64,000 nt of DNA from Alkaliphilus metalliredigens QYMF (GCF_000016985.1 NC_009633.1:2647539-2711538), one strand, 5' to 3'. Positions 46,653 through 56,994 are shown, counted from the stretch's first letter. Notes: generated by a model from the letters alone, not told the origin. A program made the numbers and translations.

Positions 46653-46676
46653 AAGAGTGGGAAATTGCCCACTCTT
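46653..46676 (-). terminator. polC terminator
   Basis: A 9-bp stem AAGAGTGGG/CCCACTCTT with a 6-base loop, 60 bases after the polC stop and upstream of rimP. Confidence 0.75.
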
Positions 46677-46735
46677 GTCATTTTTATCCTATATTATTAC
46701 TTATTAGTATAGCATAAATGTATACTGCTTGCAAG

Positions 46736-49700
46736 TCAAAAGAGGGAAAGTTGGTTTGTATCAGGGAGGTCTGCAATGCATCCATGATTTGTTAATGCCT
46801 CAATTACAGTTTTTGTCACCTTAGCTCTCTCTCTCAAATCTTCCTTAGATAAAAATTCGCCAGCTTCTCTAACCTTAGCAATATTCCTAGCTGCATTTTG
46901 ACCGACACCCTGTAAAGCTCTTAAAGGAGGAAGGAGTTTACCATCTATAATCGTAAACTTATCAGGATCAGATTTGTACACATCAACCGATAACAATTCT
47001 ATATTACGACAATATAGCTCAAGGGCTACCTCTAAAACCGTTAAAAAGTTCTTATCTTTGGCAGTTAGGTCGTTCCCCATCAGTTCAAGTTCATCGATTT
47101 TACTTTTTACCACTGCCTTCCCTTTACCGATGAGATGTGCATCAAAATCCTCCGCCTTTGTTGTGAAATAGGTAGCATAGAATGCCTGGGGATAATGAAC
47201 TTTGCAATAAGCAATCCTAAATGACATCATCACGTAGGCAGCAGCATGTGCCTTTGGAAACATGTATTTTATTTTTTTACAAGAATCAATATACCACTCT
47301 GGCACATTATTTTCTTTCATGAGTTGCTCTTCTTCTGGTTTAAGTCCTTTTCCTTTCCGGACATTTTCCATTATTTTAAATGCACTTTTAGGGGGAAGTC
47401 CCTTAAGCATTAGATAATTCATAATATCATCTCGGGTAGAAATCACATCTTTTAATTCTGCAATATTATTTCGAACCAAGTCCTGTGCATTATTCAGCCA
47501 CACATCGGTACCATGGGACAATCCACTAATTCTAACTAATTCACCAAAAGTACTGGGTTTTGTATCCAATAGCATTTGACGAACGAATTTGGTTCCAAAT
47601 TCAGGGATCCCTAAGGTGCCAACCTCACAGCCAAGTTCCTTCGGATCAATTCCCAAGTTTTTTGTCGTCGTAAATAAGCTAATTGTTTTCTCATCATCAA
47701 GGGGGATTTCCTGTGCATTAATGCCTGTAAGATCCTCAAGCATTTTAATGATAGTTGGTACATCATGCCCTAGGATATCCAATTTTAGAAGTCTACCACT
47801 AATTGAATGATAATCAAAATGCATTGTAATGACACCTGAAGTTGAGTCATTTGCAGGATATTGAATGGGAGAAAACTCATGGACATCCAAATTTGCAGGT
47901 ACAATCATAACCCCTCCTGGATGTTGTCCAGAAGTTCGCTTCACACCGGTACATCCCATGGTTAAACGATTTACTTCTGCACTGGTATAATACAGCTCTC
48001 TCTCCTCTAAATATTTCTTGACAAACCCATAGGCAGTTTTGTCCGCTATGGTACCTATTGTTCCCGCTCGATAAACCTTGCCTTTACCAAATAATTCCTC
48101 CGTATAATGATGGGCTTCACTTTGGTATTCTCCAGCAAAGTTTAAGTCAATATCAGGCTCTTTATCTCCTTCAAATCCAAGAAAGACTTCAAACGGTATT
48201 TCATGTCCATCTTTAATTAATTGACCGTGGCACTCAGGACACTTTTTATCTGGTAAGTCAGCACCAGAGCCATAGGAACCATCTGTAATAAATTCAGAGT
48301 ACCGGCATTCTGGACAAACATAATGGGGAGCTAAAGGATTAACTTCTGTAATATCACTCATGGTCGCTGCAAAGGAGGATCCTACCGATCCCCTTGAACC
48401 GACTAAATAGCCATCCCTTAAGGATTTAGTCACAAGTTTTTGTGCGATAATATACATCACTGCATAACCGTTACTAATAATTGAATTTAACTCCTTATCT
48501 AATCTTGTTTTAACGATTTCAGGTATAGGATTTCCGTATATTCGCTCTGCTTTTTCATAACACATTCTTCTCAATTCTTCGTCTGAGCCTTCAATCTCCG
48601 GCGGAAAAGTACCATCAGGGATTGGTATTAATTTTTCAATCTCTTCATTTAGTTTCCTAGGGTTATTCACAACTACATCTTTGGCTGTCTTTGAGCCTAA
48701 ATAACGAAATTCGTCTAGCATTTCATCCGTTGTTTTAAGATACAAAGGCGCCTGATTATCAGCATCAGTAAATCCTTGACCAGCCATGAGTATTTTCCTA
48801 AAGACTTCATCATTTGGGTCTAAGAAATGTACATCTCCGGTTGCAATAACAGGAAGGTTGATCTTGTTTCCTAATGCAACAATTTTTTTATTGATATTTT
48901 GTAGCTCTTCTGTGGTGTTTACCATTCCTTTTTCCAACAAAAATTGATTGTTAGAAATAGGCTGAATTTCTAAGTAATCATAGTAGCTTGCAGTTTTTTC
49001 AATATCAGATTCTGGTTTATTGCCAAGGATTGACTTATAGAGCTCTCCCGCTTCACAGGCTGTTCCGATTAGCAATCCTTCTCTGTACTTTGTTAATATA
49101 CTTTTAGGTACCCTGGGTTTCTTGTAGAAGTACTCTAAATGTGACTCGGAAATAATCTGGTAAAGATTTTTTAATCCCTTTTGATTTTTTGCGTATATCA
49201 TAATATGATATGTATCTAATTTTTTATAATCTACATCCTTGACTAGTTTTGTATTAACCTCTTCTAAGGTGTAAACCTCTTTTTGCTTTAGCAGTTCAAT
49301 AAATTTGACAAATATTTCAGCCGTAGCCTGTGCATCATCTACAGCCCTATGATGATTTTCTAAGGATACATTCAACTCCTTTGCTATACTATTAAGTCTA
49401 TGTCTTTTCAACTGTGGTAGCAAAATCCGTGATAGCTTCAACGTATCTATCACTTGATTCTCAATGGTTCTTTCAATACGATTTGCATTTTCTCTAATAA
49501 ATCCCATATCAAAATCGGAATTATGCGCCACCACAGGGCTACTCCCTATAAATGCAAGAAAGCCAGGTAGAATGACATCAATTGTTTGCTTATCAACCAC
49601 CATATCATCTGTAATTCCAGTGAGTTCAACTATTTTAGATGGTATTTTCATTTCTGGGTTTACCAAGGCTGAGAATTTGTCAATGACCTGACTATCCTTA

Positions 49701-51034
49701 ATTTTAACAGCACCAATTTCTGTGATCCTATCGTTTCGATTTGATAGGCCTGTTGTTTCAATATCAAAGACAATGTATTCATCATCTAATGAATATAAAG
49801 TGGCATTAGGGATGATTTTTGCTTCATCATTAATCAAATAGCCTTCCATACCATAGATCACTTTGATTCCATGTTTTTTTCCTGCATCCATGGCTTCAGG
49901 AAAAGCTTGCACCACGCCATGATCAGTAATTGCGATAGCCTCATGTCCCCAGTCAGCTGCTCTTTTTACAAGTTCTGAAGTACTGCTAACTCCGTCCATT
50001 GAAGACATTTTTGTATGCATGTGAAATTCGATTCGTTTTTCAGGGGCATTATCCCAACGTCCCTTTTCTTGCGGCATATTAACCACATCACTTGCCATTA
50101 ACACATTTTCCCTCATGAATTTATCAAAGGTCATATCTCCCTTAACTCTAATGTATTGGCCCTTGTGGAATAATTCCTCTAAATCTTTGACTTGCTTCTT
50201 ACGTTCAAAAATCTTAACTGTAATGGAATTACTATAATCCGTTATCTGCAAGCTCAGCAGTTTTTTGCCCCCCTTGAGCTCTCTACACTCAAGATTAAAA
50301 ACTTCTCCTTCAACAATTACTGTGCCTAATTCATTTTTCAAATCAGTCAATTTAATGATCTCTCCAGAAAACTTTCTACCAATTAGAATACTGTCATCAT
50401 CTACTACGGTCACACGCTTACCTTTATTACTTGTAACCATTTCTGAATTTTGAGATGCCTTATTGATCTCCTGAACAAATTGCATACTCTCTTTTTCTTT
50501 TTGACTCTCATAGTCATCCACATGAAAGGCTGATTTCTCATCTAACTCTAAAACACACTTGATATTAAGTCCAAACCAATTTTTTAAGTGATCTTCTATT
50601 TGAATATGCACATTTCGTTCCTTTGCTTTTTTTAAAGTAAAAGAATCAGAAACTGTAATCCGTAAATCTCCATCCTTTAGGATATACGAAGTTTCATTTA
50701 ATGTCCCCTTTATAGACGGAATCATGTTTTTTAAGAAGTATATAATATTATTCCAATCTTGTGCAATAAATTCTTGTGCAGTTTGAGGATTGCCTGTATA
50801 CTTATATTCAATTTTGATGGGGTTGGGGATCTTCAAAGCTTCTTCGACTTCCCTTAAGATATGATCTAATTCTTCTGAATTAATGATTTCATGAGATTTA
50901 AGTCCTAAGATAAGCTTTCGACTTTTCTTATAAAACTTTAAATCCTGAACTTGAAAATCACCATTTAATTTATCACAATTGATGTTCAACCTCGTTAAAA
51001 AATCATGCAAGCTCATTTCTTTTGTAGCGTACAT
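46736..51034 (-). CDS. polC: DNA polymerase III alpha subunit, PolC type
   Basis: The 1432-residue replicative polymerase of low-GC Gram-positives. Order of domains: N-terminal domain, OB fold (about 220-320), PHP domain (HMHT 338-341) split by a proofreading 3'-5' exonuclease (DIET 424-427, then the ExoII/III motifs), and the C-family polymerase core with its zinc motif (CPECRYSEF and CPECHGQL) and catalytic region PDIDLNFAGEYQSEAH. The C-terminal helix-hairpin-helix part ends in TNQLSLF, and QLSLF fits a sliding-clamp-binding motif. Length is typical. Confidence 0.96.
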   Translation of the reverse strand: MYATKEMSLHDFLTRLNINCDKLNGDFQVQDLKFYKKSRKLILGLKSHEIINSEELDHILREVEEALKIPNPIKIEYKYTGNPQTAQEFIAQDWNNIIYFLKNMIPSIKGTLNETSYILKDGDLRITVSDSFTLKKAKERNVHIQIEDHLKNWFGLNIKCVLELDEKSAFHVDDYESQKEKESMQFVQEINKASQNSEMVTSNKGKRVTVVDDDSILIGRKFSGEIIKLTDLKNELGTVIVEGEVFNLECRELKGGKKLLSLQITDYSNSITVKIFERKKQVKDLEELFHKGQYIRVKGDMTFDKFMRENVLMASDVVNMPQEKGRWDNAPEKRIEFHMHTKMSSMDGVSSTSELVKRAADWGHEAIAITDHGVVQAFPEAMDAGKKHGIKVIYGMEGYLINDEAKIIPNATLYSLDDEYIVFDIETTGLSNRNDRITEIGAVKIKDSQVIDKFSALVNPEMKIPSKIVELTGITDDMVVDKQTIDVILPGFLAFIGSSPVVAHNSDFDMGFIRENANRIERTIENQVIDTLKLSRILLPQLKRHRLNSIAKELNVSLENHHRAVDDAQATAEIFVKFIELLKQKEVYTLEEVNTKLVKDVDYKKLDTYHIMIYAKNQKGLKNLYQIISESHLEYFYKKPRVPKSILTKYREGLLIGTACEAGELYKSILGNKPESDIEKTASYYDYLEIQPISNNQFLLEKGMVNTTEELQNINKKIVALGNKINLPVIATGDVHFLDPNDEVFRKILMAGQGFTDADNQAPLYLKTTDEMLDEFRYLGSKTAKDVVVNNPRKLNEEIEKLIPIPDGTFPPEIEGSDEELRRMCYEKAERIYGNPIPEIVKTRLDKELNSIISNGYAVMYIIAQKLVTKSLRDGYLVGSRGSVGSSFAATMSDITEVNPLAPHYVCPECRYSEFITDGSYGSGADLPDKKCPECHGQLIKDGHEIPFEVFLGFEGDKEPDIDLNFAGEYQSEAHHYTEELFGKGKVYRAGTIGTIADKTAYGFVKKYLEERELYYTSAEVNRLTMGCTGVKRTSGQHPGGVMIVPANLDVHEFSPIQYPANDSTSGVITMHFDYHSISGRLLKLDILGHDVPTIIKMLEDLTGINAQEIPLDDEKTISLFTTTKNLGIDPKELGCEVGTLGIPEFGTKFVRQMLLDTKPSTFGELVRISGLSHGTDVWLNNAQDLVRNNIAELKDVISTRDDIMNYLMLKGLPPKSAFKIMENVRKGKGLKPEEEQLMKENNVPEWYIDSCKKIKYMFPKAHAAAYVMMSFRIAYCKVHYPQAFYATYFTTKAEDFDAHLIGKGKAVVKSKIDELELMGNDLTAKDKNFLTVLEVALELYCRNIELLSVDVYKSDPDKFTIIDGKLLPPLRALQGVGQNAARNIAKVREAGEFLSKEDLRERAKVTKTVIEALTNHGCIADLPDTNQLSLF

Positions 51035-51046
51035 ATACTCCTCCCC

Positions 51047-51673
51047 CTAATGAATCCAATACCTAATGATATCTTTATACATCTTTACTCTCCAATGTAA
51101 TCCACCACATAAACCTAGTTTTTCCTCCTTTGTTACGTGGCTCATCTCTTTTAATAACACTTTTTTAGTCATTAGCTTTTTATTTTTTATTAATCGTGAC
51201 ATGGCAACCTCAATATTATACCTATCCATATCGAGTCTCTCAATCTCACCAATCAGTTCTCTTTTAAAGCCTCGTTGACCCGATAGGTTTGGCGCAATTT
51301 TTTGTGCCAAGTCTGTAATCCATCTTCCTGACTCAAAAATACCAATCGTCATATCAATATCATCTTTTTGAAGAGGCAGGATTAAGTCTGCTATATGACT
51401 AGATTTCAAACCAATCAAATCAGCATCCAATAAAAGTATGATTCCGCTGGTATTCTGGCGCAATCCCTGCTTTATTGCCTCAGCTTTACCCATATTTTTA
51501 GGCATTTCAACTAAACTCACATTATATTGGCGTGCAACCTCTGCAGTTTTGTCTGTAGACCCATCGTTAACAACAATCACTTCTCTAACCAATGAAGTAT
51601 TGCAAATAGGCTCAAGGACACCCTTTATCCTTCTTTCTTCATTGTAAGCAGGAACAATAACGGTTGCCTTCAT
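51047..51673 (-). CDS. Family 2 glycosyltransferase
   Basis: A 208-residue GT-A fold transferase. The nucleotide-sugar site reads ATVIVPAYNEERRIKGVLEPI, with EVIVVNDGSTDKT and the metal-binding DAD in LLLDADLIG. It has no membrane helices and is short, like glucosyl-3-phosphoglycerate-synthase or dolichol-phosphate-mannose-synthase relatives; the acceptor is unknown. The ATG at 51673 (after GGGTGA) is preferred to a GTG three codons upstream. It sits between ispG and polC, where Bacillus has no such gene. Confidence 0.85.
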   Translation of the reverse strand: MKATVIVPAYNEERRIKGVLEPICNTSLVREVIVVNDGSTDKTAEVARQYNVSLVEMPKNMGKAEAIKQGLRQNTSGIILLLDADLIGLKSSHIADLILPLQKDDIDMTIGIFESGRWITDLAQKIAPNLSGQRGFKRELIGEIERLDMDRYNIEVAMSRLIKNKKLMTKKVLLKEMSHVTKEEKLGLCGGLHWRVKMYKDIIRYWIH

Positions 51674-51690
51674 GATTATCACCCGACTTT

Positions 51691-52737
51691 TTACATTTTT
51701 TCTATCTCATATAATAATGTAGCTAAGATTTCATTTTCAGGAACCTTCTTGATAACCTTTCCTTTTTTAAATAGTAGTGCTGAATCAATTCCTCCTGCAA
51801 TGCCAATATCAGCATCCTTTGCTTCCCCTGGACCATTTACAGCACAGCCCATAATAGCCACTTTGATTGGTTTCTTCAATTGACCTATTTTACGTTCCAC
51901 TTCATCAGCTAATTTAATCAGATTAATGTTACATCTGCCACAGGTAGGACAAGAAATAATTGTCACTTCACCTTGTTTTAATCCTAAGGATTTCAATATT
52001 TGTTTTCCTACATAGACCTCTTCTACTGGATCTCCAGTTAGTGAAACTCTTATTGTATCGCCGATGCCCATTAATAATAAAGAACCTATACCAATAGCCG
52101 ATTTAATGGTTCCAGTTTTAACAGTTCCAGCTTCTGTAATACCTAGATGCAGAGGATAATGTACCTTTTTAGAAATCAGCTGATAAGCTGCCACTGTCAG
52201 TTGTACATCACTGGCCTTCAATGAAATCACAATGTCATCAAAATCCATATCTTCTAATATACGTACATGTCCCATTGCACTTTCAACAAGAGCTTCAGGG
52301 GTTGCATGCCCATACTTCTCTAATAGCTGCTTTTCAAGTGACCCCCCATTGACTCCAATACGTATTGGTATTCTATTCTTTTTTGCTTGATTTACAACTT
52401 TGCGTACCCGTTCTTCATCCCCGATATTACCAGGGTTTAACCTTAAACCATCGATCCCTTGTTTAATTGATTCAAGTGCCAAACGATAATCAAAGTGAAT
52501 GTCTGCTACAATTGGAATTGTCGTTTGTTTTTTGATGTCATATATATTTTTAGCCGATTCCATTGTTGGAACTGCAATCCGTACAATATCACAACCGGCT
52601 TCCTCAAGCCTAAGAATTTCAGCAACAGCTGAGCTTATATTCCTTGGATCCGAGGTAATCATTGATTGAACGCTTACCTGATGATTACCCCCAACCATTA
52701 CATTTCCACACTGTATCTCTTTGGTTTTCCTTCTCAA
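51691..52737 (-). CDS. ispG: 4-hydroxy-3-methylbut-2-enyl diphosphate synthase (flavodoxin/ferredoxin)
   Basis: A 348-residue Fe-S enzyme of the MEP isoprenoid pathway, converting MEcPP to HMBPP. The [4Fe-4S] cysteines are in SCPTCGRC and MGCAVNGPGEA. The start is probably the TTG at 52737 (SD AGAGGTG six bases upstream), giving the family N-terminus RRKTKEIQCGNVMVGG; an ATG two codons earlier overlaps the SD. It is encoded with dxr and uppS, so three isoprenoid genes lie together. Confidence 0.94.
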   Translation of the reverse strand: MRRKTKEIQCGNVMVGGNHQVSVQSMITSDPRNISSAVAEILRLEEAGCDIVRIAVPTMESAKNIYDIKKQTTIPIVADIHFDYRLALESIKQGIDGLRLNPGNIGDEERVRKVVNQAKKNRIPIRIGVNGGSLEKQLLEKYGHATPEALVESAMGHVRILEDMDFDDIVISLKASDVQLTVAAYQLISKKVHYPLHLGITEAGTVKTGTIKSAIGIGSLLLMGIGDTIRVSLTGDPVEEVYVGKQILKSLGLKQGEVTIISCPTCGRCNINLIKLADEVERKIGQLKKPIKVAIMGCAVNGPGEAKDADIGIAGGIDSALLFKKGKVIKKVPENEILATLLYEIEKM

Positions 52738-52882
52738 ATTCATCACCTCTGGTTTATAGATACACGTTATGTGTCTTTATCGCTTTTTTATCTTCAGGGT
52801 ACCAATCCCCATTCGACTACCACGTGTTTCTTCTTTCTGTAAAGAGCTTTCTGCCAAAATTTCACATCAGTGAAGTCTTACT

Positions 52883-53887
52883 TTATCTTGTGAAAATGGT
52901 GACGATATCCTGATAAGTTATGAATACCATTAATAGCATTAGTAAACCAAATCCCACTAAGTGAATCATACCCTCTTTCTCAGGGGCGATGGGTTTTCCT
53001 CTTAAAAATTCCACAATTAAAAAGAGTATTCGACTGCCGTCAAGTGCTGGAATGGGTAATAAATTCATCAAGCCTAAGTTGATACTAATCAAACTGGCAA
53101 GAAAAAGAACATCAACCCATCCAGTTCTTGTTGCTTGACCCACCAGGCTGATAATTCCCACTGGTCCCATAATCTCTGTAGAGGTCGCTTCTCTTCCTAC
53201 AATGTTTCGTAAGAACAATACAATCTCTCTTATAATCATAAATGTTTGATCGAAGCTATTACGGATTGAAGCAGTAAAAGAAGCTCTCATTTCTGGCACG
53301 ATCCCAATCATAATTTGTTGAGTCTCCGGTTCAATATTGGGGGTAATTGTTTTTTGAATCTCTTGATCATTACGTAGCAAAGTCATTTGCATGGTTCTGC
53401 CTTCAGAGACAGATATCTCTTGAACAATTTCACTCCAGCTAGTGATATGACTTCCATCAATTTCAACAATTGAATCTCCTGGTTGAATGCCAACAGCTTC
53501 TGCAGGAGATTCTACCATCACCTGTTCTATGGTCGTTGTGGGTGCACCAATGGTGTAGAATATAATAAAAAACAAGAAAATCGCCAAAATAAAATTCATC
53601 AACGGCCCTGCAAATAATACTGCAATTCGTTGGACTACAGTTTTATTATTAAAACTTCTCTCATCAGATGAAGCTTCATCTTCACCCTCCATTCGTACAT
53701 ATCCTCCTAATGGTAACAGCCTCAGGGAATATTTTGTTTCACCTTTGGTAAATTGCAAAAATTTAGGCCCCATACCAATTGCAAATTCATGCACTTTAAT
53801 CCCCACAAGTTTTGCGACACCAAAGTGTCCTAACTCATGAAAGAAAATTAAAAGTCCGAATACGATAATCGCAACTACTGCAGTCAT
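52883..53887 (-). CDS. rseP: Site-2 zinc metalloprotease RseP (RIP family)
   Basis: A 334-residue intramembrane protease that cuts membrane-bound regulators. The zinc motif HELGH is in FFHELGHFGVAKLVG near residue 18, and the third ligand is in NLLPIPALDGSRI. A PDZ domain lies between (VESPAEAVGIQPGDSIVEI). Four membrane helices are evident. The ATG at 53887 has AGGAGGTG upstream; the frame extends into dxr to 53938. Standard dxr-rseP pairing. Confidence 0.94.
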   Translation of the reverse strand: MTAVVAIIVFGLLIFFHELGHFGVAKLVGIKVHEFAIGMGPKFLQFTKGETKYSLRLLPLGGYVRMEGEDEASSDERSFNNKTVVQRIAVLFAGPLMNFILAIFLFFIIFYTIGAPTTTIEQVMVESPAEAVGIQPGDSIVEIDGSHITSWSEIVQEISVSEGRTMQMTLLRNDQEIQKTITPNIEPETQQIMIGIVPEMRASFTASIRNSFDQTFMIIREIVLFLRNIVGREATSTEIMGPVGIISLVGQATRTGWVDVLFLASLISINLGLMNLLPIPALDGSRILFLIVEFLRGKPIAPEKEGMIHLVGFGLLMLLMVFITYQDIVTIFTR

Positions 53888-53901
53888 AATAAGTACACCT
53901 C

Positions 53902-55050
53902 CTATTTGATTTGACTCTGGATCCACCGCCGTACCCATTGATCTATTTCTAGTAATTCTTCTACTGTCTTATACTCAAGTACCCGATGGGCTGACATTGC
54001 TTTTTCAATGTATTTTGGAATATCATAAAACCCAATTTCTCCATTTAAATAGTAGCTCACCAAAACTTCATTAGCTCCATTCAAAACACAGGGCATTGTT
54101 CCTCCCGCTACTAGTGCCTCATAAGCCAATGATAAGCATGGAAATCGCTCTAAGTCTGGTTCCATAAATGTCAAAGATGTCACTTCTTTAAAATCAAGTC
54201 TTGGTATATTTCCTCTTATTCGATCAGGATATGATAGTGCATATTGAATGGGTAGCTTCATATCTGGCACCCCAAGCTGAGCAATGATGGAATGATCTCT
54301 TAATTCTATCATTGAATGAATAATACTTTGTGGATGAACAACTACTTCTATTTTATCCAAGTCTACACCAAATAACCACCTTGCCTCAATCACTTCTAAT
54401 CCTTTATTCATTAAGGTAGCAGAGTCAATTGATATTTTTTTCCCCATGCTCCAATTAGGATGCTTTAATGCATCTTTAGCAGTAGCATGACGAATTGCAT
54501 CCTTCGTCCAGTCCTTAAAGGGGCCTCCTGATGCAGTTAAAATTATTTTAGATAAGTGACTTGTTTGTTCACCATTAAGTGCTTGGAAAATCGCTGAGTG
54601 TTCACTATCAACAGGAATAATTCGCACACCCATTTTTGCAGCAGCTTTCATCACCAAATCTCCTGCCACAACTAAGGTTTCCTTATTTGCCAGAGCGATG
54701 TCTTTCCCCGCCTCAATCGCCTTAAGGGTTGGTAGTAATCCTATACTGCCAACCACCGAAGTCAAAACAATATCAGTATCGTCATCAGCTGCGATTTCTA
54801 ACAATCCATCCATTCCCCAAAGTATTTTCGTCTTGGTAGTGATACGTTTAGCTAGTATTTCGGCCTTCTCTTTATCAAATACCACTACTTTTTTAGGCTT
54901 CAGTATATGAATTTGTTCCTCAAGCTCATCTATACTTTTCATCACAGCAAGACTAGTCACTTGAAATTTTTCTGGATGTTCTTTTATAACTTCAATCGTC
55001 TGTCTGCCAATTGAGCCTGTTGAACCCATAATGCAAATTCTTTTATGCAA
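53902..55050 (-). CDS. dxr: 1-deoxy-D-xylulose 5-phosphate reductoisomerase
   Basis: A 382-residue NADPH enzyme forming 2-C-methylerythritol 4-phosphate. The Rossmann start [18 protein letters not shown] is at residues 5-22; the metal/substrate motif is [13 protein letters not shown], with [15 protein letters not shown] before it. The start is taken as the TTG at 55050, five bases after AGAGGTGG; the frame is open to 55071. A hairpin in the 158-base gap upstream may separate it from cdsA. Confidence 0.94.
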   Translation of the reverse strand: MHKRICIMGSTGSIGRQTIEVIKEHPEKFQVTSLAVMKSIDELEEQIHILKPKKVVVFDKEKAEILAKRITTKTKILWGMDGLLEIAADDDTDIVLTSVVGSIGLLPTLKAIEAGKDIALANKETLVVAGDLVMKAAAKMGVRIIPVDSEHSAIFQALNGEQTSHLSKIILTASGGPFKDWTKDAIRHATAKDALKHPNWSMGKKISIDSATLMNKGLEVIEARWLFGVDLDKIEVVVHPQSIIHSMIELRDHSIIAQLGVPDMKLPIQYALSYPDRIRGNIPRLDFKEVTSLTFMEPDLERFPCLSLAYEALVAGGTMPCVLNGANEVLVSYYLNGEIGFYDIPKYIEKAMSAHRVLEYKTVEELLEIDQWVRRWIQSQIK

Positions 55051-55162
55051 TGTTTCCACCTCTTTCAACAATAAGTGATTTCATTATTTATCATATCATA
55101 AGTTTCGATTATTTTGTTTACTCATAGCAACCCTTTTAGATTGATTTTATTCATCTGATGTA

Positions 55163-55193
55163 AAATAAGCATTACCATTAGGTATGCTTATTT
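55163..55193 (-). terminator. Hairpin between cdsA and dxr
   Basis: A 10-bp stem AAATAAGCAT/ATGCTTATTT with an 11-base loop, 16 bases after the cdsA stop. It may partly terminate the frr-uppS-cdsA transcript. Confidence 0.6.
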
Positions 55194-55208
55194 GTAGTGA
55201 ATCTTTCA

Positions 55209-55991
55209 TCAATTAATAAATAAAATCAAAAAGTAATAGACAACTGGTGCAGTGAAAATAATGCTATCAAATCGATCTAAGACGCCACCATGGCCTGGCA
55301 TAATATTGCCAAAATCTTTTATCCCTATATACCTTTTAATTTTAGAAGCAGTCAAATCACCAATTTGTGAAAAAATGCTACCAATAAATCCAAGTATAAT
55401 GATGGGGATGAGGGCTTCAGGAATAAAAAAGTATGCAAAAATGCCGCTGGTAATCATACTACCTAATATTCCTCCAATGGCACCTTCTATCGTCTTCTTT
55501 GGACTAATCAAAGGACAGAGCTTGGTTTTTCCAAATAAATAACCACTAAAATAAGCAAAGGTATCAGTACCCCAAGCAGTTAAGAATATCAACCATATAA
55601 TCACATTATTTTCTTGGTTATGGGTTAAAATAATATGCCCTAAAAATCCAACTACATAAATCATTCCATAAAGGGTTATGATACTATCTATAAAGTTATA
55701 TTTTATGTTGAGAACTCCTATTACACTTAAAGTTAAAATACTTAAGACTATGATAGGTAGAAAAAAGCTTCCATTACTTGATAAATAGAAATCTGTTAAT
55801 AGTAAAAAGGAAGATATGTATCCTATCCACTTAATAGGTTGTATTTGCTTTTTTTCTAGTGCGATGTAAAATTCCTTTAGTCCAATAAGGGAAATGATAA
55901 GTACTCCTAAATAGATAAAAATCCCACCTTGTACAACAATGAATAGTAGAAGTGGAATCCCGATCAACGCACTAATAATTCTTGTTAACAT
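55209..55991 (-). CDS. cdsA: Phosphatidate cytidylyltransferase
   Basis: A 260-residue multi-helix membrane enzyme that makes CDP-diacylglycerol, the precursor used by PgsA (also in this window). The C-terminal signature is clear: KRYIGIKDFGNIMPGHGGVLDRFDSI. Seven to eight hydrophobic segments cover the rest. It starts 12 bases after uppS. Length is normal. Confidence 0.95.
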   Translation of the reverse strand: MLTRIISALIGIPLLLFIVVQGGIFIYLGVLIISLIGLKEFYIALEKKQIQPIKWIGYISSFLLLTDFYLSSNGSFFLPIIVLSILTLSVIGVLNIKYNFIDSIITLYGMIYVVGFLGHIILTHNQENNVIIWLIFLTAWGTDTFAYFSGYLFGKTKLCPLISPKKTIEGAIGGILGSMITSGIFAYFFIPEALIPIIILGFIGSIFSQIGDLTASKIKRYIGIKDFGNIMPGHGGVLDRFDSIIFTAPVVYYFLILFIN

Positions 55992-56003
55992 GAGGATGCC
56001 TCC

Positions 56004-56759
56004 TTAAATGCCACCAAATCTTCTTTCTCTATTTTGAAAGTCATTGATTGCTTGTAATAAATTCTCTCCTTTAAAGTCAGGCCAGTAGGTCTCAGTAAAG
56101 TAAAACTCCGAATAAGCTAATTGCCATAGAAGAAAATTGCTTAAGCGATGTTCCCCACTTGTTCTAATGAGTAGATCAGGATCTGGAATATTACTTGTAT
56201 CAAGATGTTTCTCAATCATATCGTAGCTGATCTGCTCTAGACTAATTTCATTGGCTAATAACTGACTTGCTATGCTTTTAACAGCACGAGTCATTTCATC
56301 GCGACTACCATAATTCAATGCAATATTAACAGATAAGCCTTTATTTTCATTTGTCATCTTAACTGCCTTACCAATTTCTATTCTTACTTCACTAGGGAGA
56401 CTTTCTATATCCCCAATGGTTGTTATTTTAACATGATTTTCATGCAATTCCCTTACTTCTTTACGTAAATATTCTATTAATAATTTCATTAATAATGACA
56501 CTTCTTCAGGGGGTCTATTCCAATTTTCTGTTGAAAAAGCATAGAGTGTTAGGTACTCCACACCTACATTAGAAGCAGTTCTAATCACATCTCTCAGAGC
56601 TTCAACCCCAGCCCTATGACCAAATGCTCTTGGCATTTTTCGCTTCTTAGCCCACCTACCATTTCCATCCATAATGATCGCTATATGCTTTGGTATGTCA
56701 TTAGATTTCACTTGCTCATACAAAGCATTGCTAAAAAGCTCTTTTTTCATATACTTCAT
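56004..56759 (-). CDS. uppS: Isoprenyl transferase (undecaprenyl diphosphate synthase)
   Basis: A 251-residue cis-prenyltransferase making the C55 lipid carrier for cell-wall synthesis. Conserved region I reads HIAIIMDGNGRWAKKR (catalytic Asp in MDGNGRW), followed by GHRAGVEAL, TLYAFSTENW and the C-terminal DLLIRTSGEHRLSNFLLWQLAYSE. It consumes products of the MEP pathway to which dxr and ispG belong. Confidence 0.95.
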   Translation of the reverse strand: MKYMKKELFSNALYEQVKSNDIPKHIAIIMDGNGRWAKKRKMPRAFGHRAGVEALRDVIRTASNVGVEYLTLYAFSTENWNRPPEEVSLLMKLLIEYLRKEVRELHENHVKITTIGDIESLPSEVRIEIGKAVKMTNENKGLSVNIALNYGSRDEMTRAVKSIASQLLANEISLEQISYDMIEKHLDTSNIPDPDLLIRTSGEHRLSNFLLWQLAYSEFYFTETYWPDFKGENLLQAINDFQNRERRFGGI

Positions 56760-56787
56760 CCCCTACTATTGTTTTACTATTTTTAAA

Positions 56788-56802
56788 CCCCCGATTCGGG
56801 GG
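56788..56802 (-). terminator. Compact GC hairpin between the 62-residue orf and uppS
   Basis: Perfect CCCCCG/CGGGGG stem with a 3-base loop, two bases after the orf stop and followed by TTTAAAAA on the minus strand. Possibly a weak intra-operon terminator or RNA-stability element. Confidence 0.45.
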
Positions 56803-56803
56803 C

Positions 56804-56992
56804 CTAAAAGTAAGATATCACAAGCTTTACTTTTCCATCTTGTAAATTTTGCTGCTGAATCACCCTGGGTTCACCATTCTCATTTACATTCTTTCCCTTG
56901 CTTTCTATGATTAATACATTATCAGTTGGTATATCTAATAAAATTAGGGCTTCTTCTAAAGGATAGCCAATGACATTAGAAAGAGTATTCAA
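56804..56992 (-). CDS. Small conserved-looking protein, PASTA-like
   Basis: A 62-residue protein between frr and uppS. The first 20 residues (NVIGYPLEEALILLD) and the end (GEPRVIQQQNLQDGKVKLVISYF) follow the helix-plus-strands pattern of a single PASTA-type unit, but there is no membrane anchor or signal. I do not know its function. It starts two bases after the frr stop, inside the frr ribosome-distal region, so it is co-transcribed and probably coupled. It is too tightly fitted to be chance. Confidence 0.7.
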   Translation of the reverse strand: MNTLSNVIGYPLEEALILLDIPTDNVLIIESKGKNVNENGEPRVIQQQNLQDGKVKLVISYF

Positions 56993-56994
56993 TA

